NCBI GenBank assembly: GCA_030686995.1
Contig: CM060680.1
Coordinates: forward strand, 197,147,322 to 197,211,321
Length of the DNA: 64,000 nucleotides
Source: Artemisia argyi
Taxonomy: Eukaryota; Streptophyta; Magnoliopsida; Asterales; Asteraceae
Direction of reading: 5' to 3'
Below the pieces are notes generated by a model that saw only the letters and a program-made list of their open reading frames with translations, ran no database searches and was not told where the DNA came from. Position 1 is the first letter of the stretch. Every line of letters starts with the position of its first letter. Of the stretch, positions 8,741 through 19,615 are shown piece after piece. The position numbers were made by a program, and so were the translations under genes.

Positions 8741-9851
8741 ATTATTGATGTGTTGTCTTTTCTTTTATTTTGGTTTTCAAGTTTTGTTGTTTTGTGGTTT
8801 CCCCGAACTTAAGATAACCTCTATTAAGTTATAGTTATGCAAAAAGACCATGATTATCATCTTCATTTTTGACTTATTTGTGAGTATCCCCATGTCATGG
8901 ATACTAAGTTCTTTAAAGATTATGAATAACATTCCAATTACAGTTCTCTTTTTCTTCACGTAGCATAGGTTGAGATGGAAAGATGGGCGTGTTTGGCAGA
9001 TTAGGCAATGGGCCAAAAACTGTTTGGTGATGAAATAAGGGCATCTTACATACATTTTTTTCCCCAGTTGGCATCTTTGCAGTGTGTTGGTATATATGGA
9101 CATATAGGAACAGCCGGGTAAGTTGATGGTATTTTTCTAAATAGCAACGACTTCAGAGAATTAGCTTGTGCTGGTATGCAAATGGTATTTTATTGTCCCT
9201 TGCTACATTTCTTTAAAAACCCGTGAATTTCACGGGTTTAAATAGCAACTTTAGAAGACCTTCCAAGATGCTGAAAGCGGGGTCCCCCAGTTTGATACGC
9301 AACAATACTATTCGGCGAAACATCAGGGAATTCAAAATCCTCACTTCATGAGCAATAATATTATGCCAAGCAGGCATGTATTATCATTATTCAGCAACAA
9401 AAAGTGCATAGTGACAGTATATTTTTCGCTGTTTAAACCTTATATCTATGTGAATCAAATGCCGGGAGGTATACCCTTAGGCTGATATCTTCTATATACT
9501 CACAAGCAAACACCGATCTTTGTTATATTATAGATATTGTTTGAAAAGAATACGTGTATTGGGCGATGGGTCAAAACGGGTTTAAATTGTAACGGGTCAT
9601 CTTTTATAAAATACTGTCTCCCCTTGCAATATGTATATCAAAGACTTTGTGTTTTCATAGCTCTATGAGCAACTGCAGACATAAAAAGTTTGGGGTAACT
9701 TCAGCTTGGCACAACCCATATCTCAGTCCACTCTATAGAAGTCTCATTTTAACTGGCCAATCACCCGACCCAACCATCTTGCCACCACTACTTTGTTCAC
9801 TCAGTACTCAGTTTCATATATATATTTTGATTTGCAGGAGGAAATAATAAC
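8741..9851. other. non-coding Helitron-like interior with a small hairpin
   Basis: No gene is readable. At about 9221-9239 aacccgtgaatttcacgggtt forms a perfect short hairpin of the type seen near Helitron 3' ends, but no CTRR end follows it. Confidence 0.45.
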
Positions 9852-10570
9852 ATGGGTAGACCAATGCCTGGACGTGGAGGATTCAGAAATGACAATTCCT
9901 GGGGTCGTGAAGGTGAAGGGCGTGGTAGTGGCAGTTGGGGGTAATGGCAACTTGCGTCACAGTTACAATGAACATGACAACAACAATGGTCAATTTTCTG
10001 GTCAAGCTCGAGACAACTTCAGGCGCAACCGTTACTTTCAAGATCAGGGGCGCAACTTTGGTTTGTGATTCGTACTTCCAAAAAGAATCCAACAAAGTGG
10101 ACTCTTCGTAAAGGTAGTTAAAAATAAATGCCTGGTTTTTGTTGTGGTTCGAGATCAGAGAATATCTGGTTGAAATACTTATTGGTTTTGGATTTTAGGG
10201 GTATACAGAAACATCACCCTAGGCCTTTTTTTCCTGTCTTTTTCCTAATAACTTTTACAGTATTACCCAAATATAAATGGGTATGGGTTAGAAAAAATGT
10301 ATATATGACATTTTCTTCTTATGATAGCCATTATTCAGTAAAAATAGTGCATATGGGACAGTATCTTTGTCGATGTTTAATGACGAAAAAGGCATAATTT
10401 GCAAATGGGGATATCATATTTTATTAACTACATTTTCCTATTATGCCAAACAGGCATGTATTATAATTATTCAGCAAAATAGTGCATATGGGACATTATC
10501 TGATCTTAATTTTCATGAGGATATCATAAGTCTTTAACTATATGTTCCTATTATGCCAAAACGACATGTA
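9361..10570 (+). repeat. short dispersed motif around 'ttatgccaa.caggcatgta'
   Basis: The block ttatgccaagcaggcatgta...attcagca...gtgcata.g.gacagtat occurs at about 9360-9420. Partial copies lie at 10318-10375, 10438-10502 and 10550-10580. The copies are 40-70 bp and imperfect, and some keep only one half of the block. No ORF or terminal structure is attached to them. Confidence 0.55.
9852..10068 (+). pseudogene. RGG-protein exon fragment
   Basis: Frame A from 9852 reads MGRPMPGRGGFRNDNSWGRE, then a Gly-rich stretch to a stop near 9942. Frame B continues with GNGNLRHSYNEHDNNNGQF and QARDNFRRNRYFQDQGRNFG to the stop at 10066-10068. The two frames are offset by one base in a GGGG run, so this is a broken exon of an Arg/Gly/Asn-rich protein. 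RGG tails of this kind bind RNA. The parent gene is not identified; a G3BP/NTF2-type protein is one guess. It probably travelled with the ARD fragment inside the same Helitron. Confidence 0.45.
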
Positions 10571-12291
10571 TTATCATGTACGAAACATAAGATAATTCAC
10601 TATAAAACGGGTTGTAAAATGTGGCATGTTTTTAAGAACACCTAATAAGAAACGGATCAGAAACTTACGCGAAGTACAAATGGATTGGGTTGATAGTCTT
10701 TAAGGTATTGTCTATCCATCCATATTTATTTATGTTTTCGCTAAGCATACTATGGAATACTAAAAATGAAGTATGTTACTGTACTTTCGTTGAGTTAGTT
10801 ATTCATATAGTAGCCATTTGTGATTGTAGAACAATCAAAGATAAACCTTATGTAATATTTTATATCTAAAACACTACTCTAACTTATACCAAGTTCTATA
10901 CATGTTTGTAACTATGATTCTTCATGATCGGATATAACTAATATTATCTTATATATCGAGTGTTATTGGATCAACCATTCTATTACTTCTATCTTTTAAA
11001 AAATTCTTAAAGCTAGGGCCGCCCAACGGGTGGGCCTTGCATCTATCCCATGATAGCATCAAACGGGTCACTTTTGATTTGTCCCATGCCTCTTCTTCCT
11101 TTTTAGTAGCTTTCTAGTTTACAAGAATTATTTGCTCATTGTAGTTTCTATGGAAAATTGGTGATGCATATTGTCCCATGCCTCTTCTTCCTTTTTTGTT
11201 TCTCATTGTTTACCACAGGGACCAAAAATGCAATTAACTCTTGTGATTATCTGTGTAAGCGAATTATCTTTTTCACTCTAACTAAAGGTCGTCGAGTGTT
11301 TGATGTTGATGCATACTTTCCCTCTTCAAGACTATCTACTAATTGGATTAGAAGATACATGCATATTTATTATTTTAATAGTTATAAACCAAATTATTTA
11401 TCGTTTCATTCACATCTTACTTATTATTCCCTTCATAAATTAATGTAACATGTTTGCAACTTTTGTTGTTTGTTATTATATTCATGAACCTAACTCTTTA
11501 AGCAATAATTATTAAAAAATTTCGTGATTCCACAAGTCTATAAGCTATTTGGTATACTTGTGGTTGATGGGTATGAAAACTGAGCTATGAACAATTAGAC
11601 GTATACTACTGAGCTATAAACAGTACATATTTACTTTTTCTATTATTTTGAACGTCAAATTTTAAGTCGTTAACGAATAAACTTATAAAAGAATGTCTTA
11701 TTGGATCTTTGGCTTTCCTGTTTTCTTATAATTGCCAAATTCTAAGACTCTTACAGTTGAGTCGTACATAAGTTCATGGAGTTGGGCCAAATAATTAATT
11801 TTAGCTAAAATTGGAATTAGTCACATGGGTGATACGGCTCGAAACCATTTTTCCATAATGTTTCCAACTTCATATATTATTTTGTTGAAAAAATTTGGAT
11901 TATTATTGCGATATCATTAGTTAGTGGTTTACCAGAAGTCTAAAAAAGATCAATAAACAATTCTAAACACATTAATTCTCATGCTTAACTTTTGATTTAG
12001 CATTAGCTGTTTATCTAAACTTGATATTTTACATAGTATAATTGTATCATATCTTAATGCGTTTCGTACATTGATTGCAAAACTTACTTGAATAGCCCAA
12101 TCCAACACAATATCTCTTAATGCATTTGGTACATCGACTACTAAGGATGAAAAACGTTAAGAAAGAGACCACTCTTTAAAGTTGCATAGGCTATGTTACT
12201 CCGTTCGATAAAAACGTTTACCGCTAAAGATCTTGAGAAAACAATATTCTGTGTCCGTTTCATTTGCACAAAACAATAAACAAGAGCCAGG
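10571..12291. other. non-coding stretch with one degenerate Helitron-type end
   Basis: At about 11520-11552 ttcgtgattccacaagtctataagctat closely resembles the bona fide Helitron end at 12971-12999, but the hairpin is broken and CTAG has become CTAT. The sentence-like block tgtcccatgcctcttcttcc appears twice (about 11082 and 11171). No gene is seen. Confidence 0.45.
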
Positions 12292-12477
12292 GTGAATAAC
12301 TTTCAAAAGTTAGTGTATGTGTCACGTCATGTTTTTACACATGAACAACTATACGGTGCCGTTTCAAGAGTCAAAAGCAAAAAAGATTTGAAGATTGTCC
12401 TTTGTGATATGGATGATAATATCTCGGAAACTGCTATTCTACAAAGAAGTATTTCAAGGTTTATGGTCAATGTTTAA
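12292..12477 (+). pseudogene. Helitron RepHel: C-terminal Pif1-type helicase fragment
   Basis: The frame reads VYVSRHVFTHEQLYGAVSRV followed by KSKKDLKIVL. In Pif1-like helicases of plant Helitrons the block 'PVFSHGQLYVAVSRVKSKKGLKILI' type sequence contains helicase motif VI (QLYVAxSRV). Here the GAVSRV core is intact. The rest of the helicase and the Rep nuclease are absent upstream. The fragment lies about 500 bp before the hairpin-CTAG end at 12999 on the same strand, as in autonomous Helitrons. Confidence 0.7.
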
Positions 12478-12970
12478 GAAGTATGTATAATATAAAGATG
12501 ACTTGTATTATACCATTTTTTTTACTTTACATATACTCTTATCAACAATTTGCTTTTCTCAAGATCTTTAAAAATGTGTTATATAAAGAAGTTCTTCAAG
12601 GTCTATGATCAAACGGTCAATAGGTATGTACAGTATACATATTACATATTTTGTGGCATTTTTTTTATTTACACTTATTGTAAATCCCAAACTTCTTTTA
12701 CTTACATATTTTTAAAACTTATTAGGTGATCACGTAATGGACGAAGTGTTAGAATGGTCACTAGATACATTTGCTTTTGAAGACAAACATATTGGAGATC
12801 AAGAGGTAATGAACGTTTATTACACAGATATTTACAAGTATTGTATTTTATACCATTAGTCACTTATAACTTATAATCCTGTCACAAGAAAATTTCATAG
12901 CGTTTACATTCTTTGTTCTTTCTTACTTTATTCACGTACTTATTTTTTTAATGCAAAACCCTTCTAAAAT

Positions 12971-12999
12971 CTCGTGGATTCCACGGGTCTATAAGCTAG
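12971..12999 (+). mobile_element. Helitron 3' terminus (hairpin plus CTAG)
   Basis: An imperfect hairpin ctcgtgg/ccacggg is followed after about ten bases by CTAG at 12996-12999 and then T, the rule for Helitron 3' ends (insertion between A and T). The helicase fragment upstream is on the same strand. The matching 5' TC end was not located; 8158-9600 is plausible because the ARD and RGG fragments lie between. Confidence 0.65.
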
Positions 13000-13002
13000 T
13001 TT

Positions 13003-13116
13003 ACTTTATGTATCTTGTCAACAAAAAGAATAATTTATTTATTTACAAGTCTTGGATGCGTCGTTGTGAAAAAAAATTAAAAGCTGTTAACTTTTACCAC
13101 AAATAAATAGTAGAAA
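13003..13116. repeat. dispersed repeat, copy 2 (interrupted by a Helitron)
   Basis: Nearly identical to 8028-8137 up to aaataaatagtagaaa. The continuation seen in copy 1 (tatcaaacaaacataaagg) is found instead at about 27947-27965, on the far side of the Helitron. Confidence 0.75.
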
Positions 13117-13128
13117 CGAGTGTGGTAA

Positions 13129-13146
13129 CCCGCGCGTTGTCGCGGG
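13129..13146 (-). other. Helitron 3' hairpin
   Basis: Arms cccgcg (13129-13134) and cgcggg (13141-13146) enclose a 6-base loop, 12 bases from the minus-strand element end. Its GC richness in AT-rich surroundings is typical of Helitron terminators. Confidence 0.6.
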
Positions 13147-13447
13147 ATTGCCTTATCGATAGTGTTGACTTTTTCGTTTTCTTGTTTATCGTTTGTTGTT
13201 GCAACAAATTATCCAAGTAACCACTGACTTTGTAGAAGTGAACGATTGAAGCAACAATTCAAGAAAGGAAATTAGAAACACATGGGAGGTGTGTTCTGTG
13301 TATTTAAGTTAGCTAATAAATCAATAACATAAGGATGATATGAAAGTTACAAAACCAAAACCATGCTAGTATGAGCCAAAAATAATAGTTTTCTTTTACA
13401 TATAGTTTGTTACTCAGATCTGATACATAATGACTTACCAGACATAT

Positions 13448-13937
13448 TGATGACGTATAGTCTATATATGGGCCACGAGCCCAAACGATAAACATTACTA
13501 AGGCCCAAAAGCCACCATGCGTGGGCTATTGTCACTTGGGCCGCATCAATAATAGGAATGGGCTCACGTAAGCCCAAACCCAAATAAACTATACACGGTA
13601 TAGATAAGGATCATCTATCTATGGAATAGATATCCTTAACCCGGATAAGTACCACGCGTATGAAACGTAAGGAGCACGAACCCTACAAGGATTCTGCGCC
13701 TATATAAGGAACGACATAACTCTCATTCAAGGTACGATTCACAAAACCCTAAAACTCTTTACGAGAACCCTAAATCGATTACTTACTCTCACGCCAGAGT
13801 CTAATCGTGGGAGACAATCCCACGATAAGCCTAACGGTGTTGTTTATTTTCTTAGTGCGCAGGTTACGAGTACTAAGAAGCGAATTGGTATGAGAGCAAA
13901 AGCCCATAATCAGGAACGCCCAACTTTTGTATCAACA
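13448..13937 (+). repeat. 5' LTR of the complete gypsy element
   Basis: 490 bp, opening TGATGACGTATAG and closing TTTGTATCAACA. It contains TATATAAGG at 13701-13709. The next bases are AG and the PBS. Confidence 0.93.
13701..13708 (+). promoter_or_regulatory. LTR TATA box
   Basis: tatataag within ctgcgcctatataaggaac, about 230 bp before the LTR end; the same box is at 23495-23502 in the 3' LTR. Confidence 0.65.
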
Positions 13938-13939
13938 AG

Positions 13940-13956
13940 TGGCGCCATCCGTGGGA
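13940..13956 (+). other. primer-binding site
   Basis: TGGCGCCATCCGTGGGA, two bases after the 5' LTR and identical to the PBS of the left gypsy element. The tRNA is not assigned. Confidence 0.8.
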
Positions 13957-13980
13957 CCCGACTAAGAACTAAAGACTAGA

Positions 13981-15513
13981 ATGACAAAGAATAAGAATTC
14001 AAGCCAGCGGACTCCGCAGCCGGAAAAACGTGACACCCAGAGGAAGAATCAACAAGATTCGACCCCTAGGCAAGTCGCTAGGACAACCAGCGCACCTGGT
14101 CACCAAGAGGCAGGGACAACCCAACCTCTTCCAGTGGTAGAACTGCCTGTAAGGACTACCCAAACCACCACAGTGGTCCCAAGCATTGAGGAACTCCAGC
14201 GCACCCTCTTCACTACTCCTCATCAAACTATACCCATAGTGAACAACATTGTGTCACCGGGCGCACCTAACCGAGATAGGGTGCCTAATACTGAGGTAGA
14301 CATTCTTGCAGCAACTGAGGACACACCCAACCTAACGCTGGGAAATTTTGTATCCCAAAATTATGAAACCCTAGCTGCCCTAATGCAAGAAGAGTCAAGG
14401 AGAAGGTCAAGCACGAGCCTACAAGCTCGACTCAATTTTGGTCCTGAACGCGAACCATTACCACCGCGCCACCCACGAGGAAGACGCGCAGAACGTACTA
14501 CCATCCACGATAGGCTGGGTACGACATCAGATTCACAATATTCAGAAGACAGTGAGAGGCGCACTAATGTTCACTCCAGACTTCACAGTCGAGGAATACA
14601 AGACCGATTAGGACCTCATCATTCACCAAGCCAAGGGTCCTCCAAATCTGGGAGTAAGAGGATTCATGAAAAATTGGGGAAAAGAATGTCCCCAAGCGAA
14701 AGTCCCTCAAGCTCTTCTTCTGAAAGAAGCCGGCGCAAGCGCCGAAAAAGAGACTACTCTCCTTCCAGTGACTCCTCGGACAACGAGGATAAAGAAACAG
14801 GACACTGGAAATCAAGAGGAAGACGTCGCGAAGAAGAGAATGAAGATATTTCTCTTCCATGGCGTCGCCAGAAAGTTGATGCGTTTACACGACGTATCAG
14901 CGATTACTCCGACCGCAAACGCATGCGCATGCCCACTAATGTGAAAACATATGATGAAACAGGTGATCCGGACGATCATCTAAAAGTTTTCGAATCAGCC
15001 GCAACTATCGAGAACTGGCCACAGCCTGTGTGGTGCCATATGCTTAATTCTACATTGGTGGGGAACGCGCGCACATGGTTTATCAAGCTCCCACGAAGGA
15101 GCATTGGTGGGTTTGAAGAATTACGGAAAGCATTCCGTCTCAACTTTACCCAGAGAAAGAAGTGCGCTAAAAACCCTGTTGAGCTAGCAAGAGTGAAACA
15201 GCGCCAAGGGGAATCAACCAGCGCTTTTATGGAACGCTTCAAGGATGTGTGCATACAAGTCAAAGCATGTCCTGAAATTCTAAAAATTTCAAGGTTCATG
15301 AATGGAATTAACAACCCAGAACTCATCCGAAAGCTAAATGACAAAGTTCCCCAGACTTTTGATGAGCTAACAAAGCGCACCAGATCCTTCATACAAGGAG
15401 AAGCAGCTGCTGCGGACAGCAAAAAAGGTTATTCGAACTATAGGCAGCAAGAACAGCCTAGGAGACAATCCAACGATCAGAATAACAACCGCAGCAGGAA
15501 TTACCGCAGCTGA
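13981..15513 (+). CDS. Tat gypsy gag
   Basis: 510 codons from the ATG 24 bases after the PBS. The first 170 residues are Thr/Gln/Pro-rich and low in structure. A weak internal motif follows, repeated four times: IHDRLG, VHSRLH, IQDRLG and IHEKLG, at roughly residues 175-235. Next come a Ser/Arg/Lys-rich basic stretch (SSSSERSRRKRRKRDYS) and the gag core at about 325-430 (GDPDDHLKVFESAATIENWP, WCHMLNSTLVGNARTWF, TSAFMERFKDVC). This part forms the capsid-like particle. The stop TGA at 15511-15513 sits where the frame would otherwise continue into the zinc knuckle, so it is probably a CGA-to-TGA mutation rather than a natural gag end. Confidence 0.85.
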   Translation: MTKNKNSSQRTPQPEKRDTQRKNQQDSTPRQVARTTSAPGHQEAGTTQPLPVVELPVRTTQTTTVVPSIEELQRTLFTTPHQTIPIVNNIVSPGAPNRDRVPNTEVDILAATEDTPNLTLGNFVSQNYETLAALMQEESRRRSSTSLQARLNFGPEREPLPPRHPRGRRAERTTIHDRLGTTSDSQYSEDSERRTNVHSRLHSRGIQDRLGPHHSPSQGSSKSGSKRIHEKLGKRMSPSESPSSSSSERSRRKRRKRDYSPSSDSSDNEDKETGHWKSRGRRREEENEDISLPWRRQKVDAFTRRISDYSDRKRMRMPTNVKTYDETGDPDDHLKVFESAATIENWPQPVWCHMLNSTLVGNARTWFIKLPRRSIGGFEELRKAFRLNFTQRKKCAKNPVELARVKQRQGESTSAFMERFKDVCIQVKACPEILKISRFMNGINNPELIRKLNDKVPQTFDELTKRTRSFIQGEAAAADSKKGYSNYRQQEQPRRQSNDQNNNRSRNYRS

Positions 15514-16605
15514 AGAGACAATGACAAGTATACCCCTCTCATAAAAACTCCGAGGGAAATATTTGTAATAGAAGGAGCAAACTTTCCAAAGCCTCCACCA
15601 ATGCGCACCGCAGAGGAAAAACGCATAGGGAACGGATACTGCGAGTATCATGGTCAAAAAGGCCACACAACTAACGAGTGCGTCCAGCGAAGACAACTAA
15701 TTGAAAAGTTAGTAAGGGAAGGTAGAATGGACCACCTTGTAAAAAACATTAAAGAGGGAAAAGATAAACAAAGGAACGGGGGTAAGAAAGAACCTCCCAA
15801 AGAAAAAGCTGATACCATATACATGATACAGTCATGGCAGCGTAAGATAAAACAAAAAGTCAGCCAAAAATTCTCTCCAGTAAAAGAGATATCTTTCCCT
15901 ACTCTAGCTGCGGACAACGCAGTTGTAGAGCCTCTAACTATTGAAATACATACGGGGGGACATGATATCCACCGCATGTACATTGACGGAGGGGCATCCA
16001 CAGACATCCTGTATGATCATTGTTTCAAAAGACTGCGACCTGAAATCCAAAGTCAATTGATACCAGCAACAACATCACTGACTGGATTCACAGGAGAAAA
16101 GATTTGGCCCATGGGGCAGTTACGCTTGCTGGTGGTTATAGGAGATGAGCAACACTCAACCACAACATGGATAAATTTCATGGTAATAAAGCCTCCCTCA
16201 CCATACAATGGCATCATTGGGAGACCTGGAATATCATCCATGTGCGCTGTACCATCCACAGCGCACGGAATGCTTAAATTTCCAGTGGAAGGAGGAGTTG
16301 TCACCCTCTATAACACAACGGTACCACCAAAGGAATGCAACACGGTAAAAACTGAAGTAGAAAATATTCCAGAACAGCGCACAGAAAAAATACCAAACCT
16401 AAAGGTCGCTATTCATCCCGATTACCCGGATCAACAAGTTTCGATTGGTGGATCTTTATCTGACAAAGGTAAAGCAGCCGTGTGGGCACTCTTACAAAAG
16501 AACCTGGACATCTTCGCATGGGAACCAAAACACATGACAGGAGTGCCACGCTCTATCACAGAGCATAAGCTACAAATCCGACAAGGATATCCCCCAATAC
16601 GATAA
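15514..16605 (+). pseudogene. Tat gypsy zinc knuckle and aspartic protease
   Basis: The same frame as gag continues after the TGA. A zinc-knuckle-like CEYHGQKGHTTNEC lies at about 15640-15680, and the protease follows with RMYIDGGASTDILYDHCF near 15975 and IIGRPGISSMCAVPST near 16215. These are the catalytic D-x-G region and the conserved C-terminal block of retroviral-type proteases. The segment ends at TAA 16603-16605, inside the sequence that leads into RT (RQGYPPIR). A single C-to-T change of a CAA codon would explain this stop. No ATG is needed, because in this family the protein is cut from the gag-pol polyprotein. Confidence 0.85.
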
Positions 16606-17777
16606 AAGAAGCGCGGCCAGGCTCCAGATCGTGCAAAGGCTATTCTGGAAGAAGTACATAAACTCGTAGACGCAGGAACCATGCGTGAAGTGTACTACCA
16701 CGACTGGCTCTCAAACCCAGTTATGGTAAAGAAGAGCGATGGCAGTTGGAGAATGTGCGTGGACTTCACAGACCTCAACAAAGCATGTCCACAGGACTGC
16801 TATCCACTGCCAGAAATAGACTGGAAGGTAGAATCCCTGTGCGGATACCCTTTCAAATGCTTCCTAGACGCATACAAAGGGTATCATCAAATTCAGATGG
16901 CAGTCGAAGATGAAGAGAAAACAGCTTTCCACACCATTCAAGGAGTGTACTGCTACACAAAAATGCCTTTTGGCTTAAAAACGCAGGCACAACATACCAA
17001 CGATTGGTGGACACAGCTTTTGAAAAACAAGTAAGCCGCAACTTGGAGGTCTACGTCGACGACCTTGTCATCAAAAGCCACACAGAGGATGAGTTGGTGC
17101 ACGACATCGAGGAAACGTTCAGAACATTGGGACGAATAAACATGAAGTTAAACCCCAAGAAGTGCACCTTTGGCGCAACCAAAGGCATGTTCCTTGGATA
17201 CTTAATAGAACCTGATGGAATCAAGCCTTGTCCAGAAAAAACAAAGGCTGTTATTAATCTCCCCTCACCGCGCACACTCAAAGAAGTCCAGTCATTGAAT
17301 GAAAAGTTAGCAGGGCTAAACCGTTTCTTATCCAAATCAGCAGACAAGTCACTCCCTCTCTTTAAAACACTCACGAAGTGCACTAAAAAGGGAGATTTTC
17401 GTTGGACCGAAGAAGCGGAAGAAGCTTTCCAACAACTTAAACACCATCTGGCATCTCTTCCCAAACTTGTCGCACCGCGACCAGGGGAAAAGCTAATCAT
17501 GTACTTATCGGCAACTCATGGAGCAGTCAGCGCAGTACTATTTACAGATAGGAACTCCGTCCAGACACCCATATACTTTGTAAGCAAAGCCCTAAAGAAG
17601 ACAGAGACTAACTACAACGCTATGGAAAAGCTGGTCTTAGCTCTAGTATTCGCAGCCAAAAGGCTGCGCAGATACTTTCAAGCGCACCCAATAGCTGTAA
17701 TCACCTATCAGCCAATCAAACAAGTTATCTCTAAACCTGACGCATCAGGACGGTTAAAAAGTGGAGTGTACTGTTAA
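16606..17777 (+). pseudogene. Tat gypsy reverse transcriptase and first RNase H
   Basis: RT reads on with SNPVMVKKSDGSWRMCVDFT, DLNKACPQDCYPLP, AYKGYHQIQM and KMPFGLK. At about 16978 the frame slips by one base in a short A run (5 A where 6 would keep frame). In the next frame RLVDTAFEKQ, VYVDDLVIKS (the catalytic YVDD) and FLGYLIEPDGIKPCPEKTKA follow. The RNase H of the Ty3 type shows IYFVSKALKKTETNYNAMEK and LALVFAAKRLRRYFQ. A second one-base slip near 17758, again in an A5 run, ends the frame at 17777. RT copies the RNA and RNase H removes it. Neither is produced intact from this copy. Confidence 0.88.
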
Positions 17778-19615
17778 GTGAATATAACATCTCATATAGA
17801 CCGCGCACTGCAATTAAAGGACAAATATTAGCCGATTTCATCGTGGAGAAGCCAGATAGCGACAGTCCAACATCTGCAACCAAAACAGATCTACAAGAAC
17901 CCTGGATTCTGTTCATAGATGGATCTTCATGTGTAGATGGATCAGGCGCAGGCCTTATTCTCACAAATCCAGAAGGTATGAAATTCACCTATGCGCTGCT
18001 CTTTGAATTCACAGCCACAAACAATGAGGCAGAATATGAAGCCCTACTAGCCGGACTACGCATAACAATCCAAATGGGTGTACGCAACTTGGAAGCAAAT
18101 GTAGATTCTCGGCTAGTCGCTAACCATGTGCTAGGTGAATATGAAGCCAAGGATGACCACATGATCCAATACCTGGAAAAGACCAAATCTTTAATCAAAA
18201 ACTTTGACAGGTTCACAATAAAACAGGTGCCCAGAGGAGATAACAGGAAGGCTGGTGCGCTCAGTAAGATAGCATCCACAAGCTTCGCGCACCTCTCAAA
18301 ACAGGTATTGGTGGAAACCCTTAAAAACAAGTCAATCTTGGAAATGGAGATATCCACAGTGATAGATGAACAAGATCCTACATGGATGACACCTATCATT
18401 GAATTCATCAGCAAGGGAATCTTACCACAAGACCATAAGGACGCTCGAAGAGTGCGGCGCACAGCGCAACAATTTGAACTACGAGACAACGTACTCTATC
18501 GACGCTCTTTCTTACAACCCTGGCTCAGATGTGTTGGACCTCTTCAAGCAGACTACGTACTCCGAGAAATCCACGCCGGATCATGTAGCATGCACTCAGG
18601 GCCGCGATCTGTGGTAGCAAGCGCTCTATGGTCAGGATATTATTGGCCAACCATGCACCGCGACGCACGCGATCTGATAAAGAAATGCAGCAATTGTCAA
18701 GTACATAGGCCAATCCCGTGCCGACCACAACAAGAGCTAACACCCATTACCTCACCATGGCCATTTTACAAATGGGGCATTGACATCGCGGGACCCTTTC
18801 CAGTTGCAGCAGGAGGAGTAAAGTTCCTCATCGTAGCCATAGACTACTTTACGAAGTGGATTGAAGCAAAGGCGGTGGTGAGCATCACAGGAAACCATGT
18901 CAAACGCTTTGTCCGGGACAACATTGTCTGTCGCTTCGGACTACCGGGAGAGATTATATCAGACAATGGAAAACAATTCTGTGATAACCCATTCAAAGAT
19001 TGGTGCGCGCAATTGAACATCACACAACACTTCGCTTCAGTAAAACACCCACAAACCAATGGCTTAGTTGAACGCGCAAACCGCAGTCTAGGGGAAGGAA
19101 TAAAAGCGCGCCTTGACAGACACAAAGGAAGGTGGGTGGACGAGCTCTCGCATGTCTTATGGGCGCATCGCAGCACAATCAAAACCAGCACTGGTGACAC
19201 GCCATTTTCCCTTGTCTACTGAACAGAAGCCGTCATACCAGCTGAGATAGGAATGCCAACTATACGAACAGCATAGGTCAACGTCACAACAAATGACGAG
19301 GAGCGGCACATAGACTTGGACTTACTGGAAGAAAGGCGTGAACGCGCAGCTATACGCGAGGCAAAGGCTAAGGCAAAAATGAAGAAGTATTATGATGCAA
19401 AGGTAAAACACACTTCATTCAGGCCAGGAGACTTTGTATACCGCGCCAATGATGCGAGCCACGCAGAAGACACAGGCAAGCTCGGACCAAAATGGGAAGG
19501 ACCTTACAAGGTCACAGATGCGCTCGGCAACGGTGCATACAGACTGCGCGATTTGGAAGGTAACGACCTAGCGCGCACTTGGAACATCTGCAATCTTAAA
19601 AGATGTTACTTTTAG
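17778..19615 (+). pseudogene. Tat gypsy second RNase H and integrase
   Basis: After the frameshift, frame 2 carries ILFIDGSSCVDGSGAGLI and NNEAEYEALLAGLR, the extra RNase H of the archaeal/plant type that defines the dual-RNase-H Tat elements. Integrase follows with an HHCC zinc region (CSMHSGPRSV to CSNCQVHRP) and a D,D,E core: GIDIAGPFPV, IISDNGKQF, NGLVERANRSL. A TGA at 19220-19222 and a TAG at 19274-19276 break the C-terminal part. The same frame continues to 19615 with FRPGDFVYRAND and GPYKVTDALGNGAYRL, the GPY/F module that binds DNA. All domains are recognisable, but the integrase could not be made complete. Confidence 0.88.

Noticed and set aside
9221..9239. Helitron 3' end at the hairpin aacccgtgaatttcacgggtt
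   Set aside because: The hairpin is perfect, but no CTRR|T follows within 15 bases.
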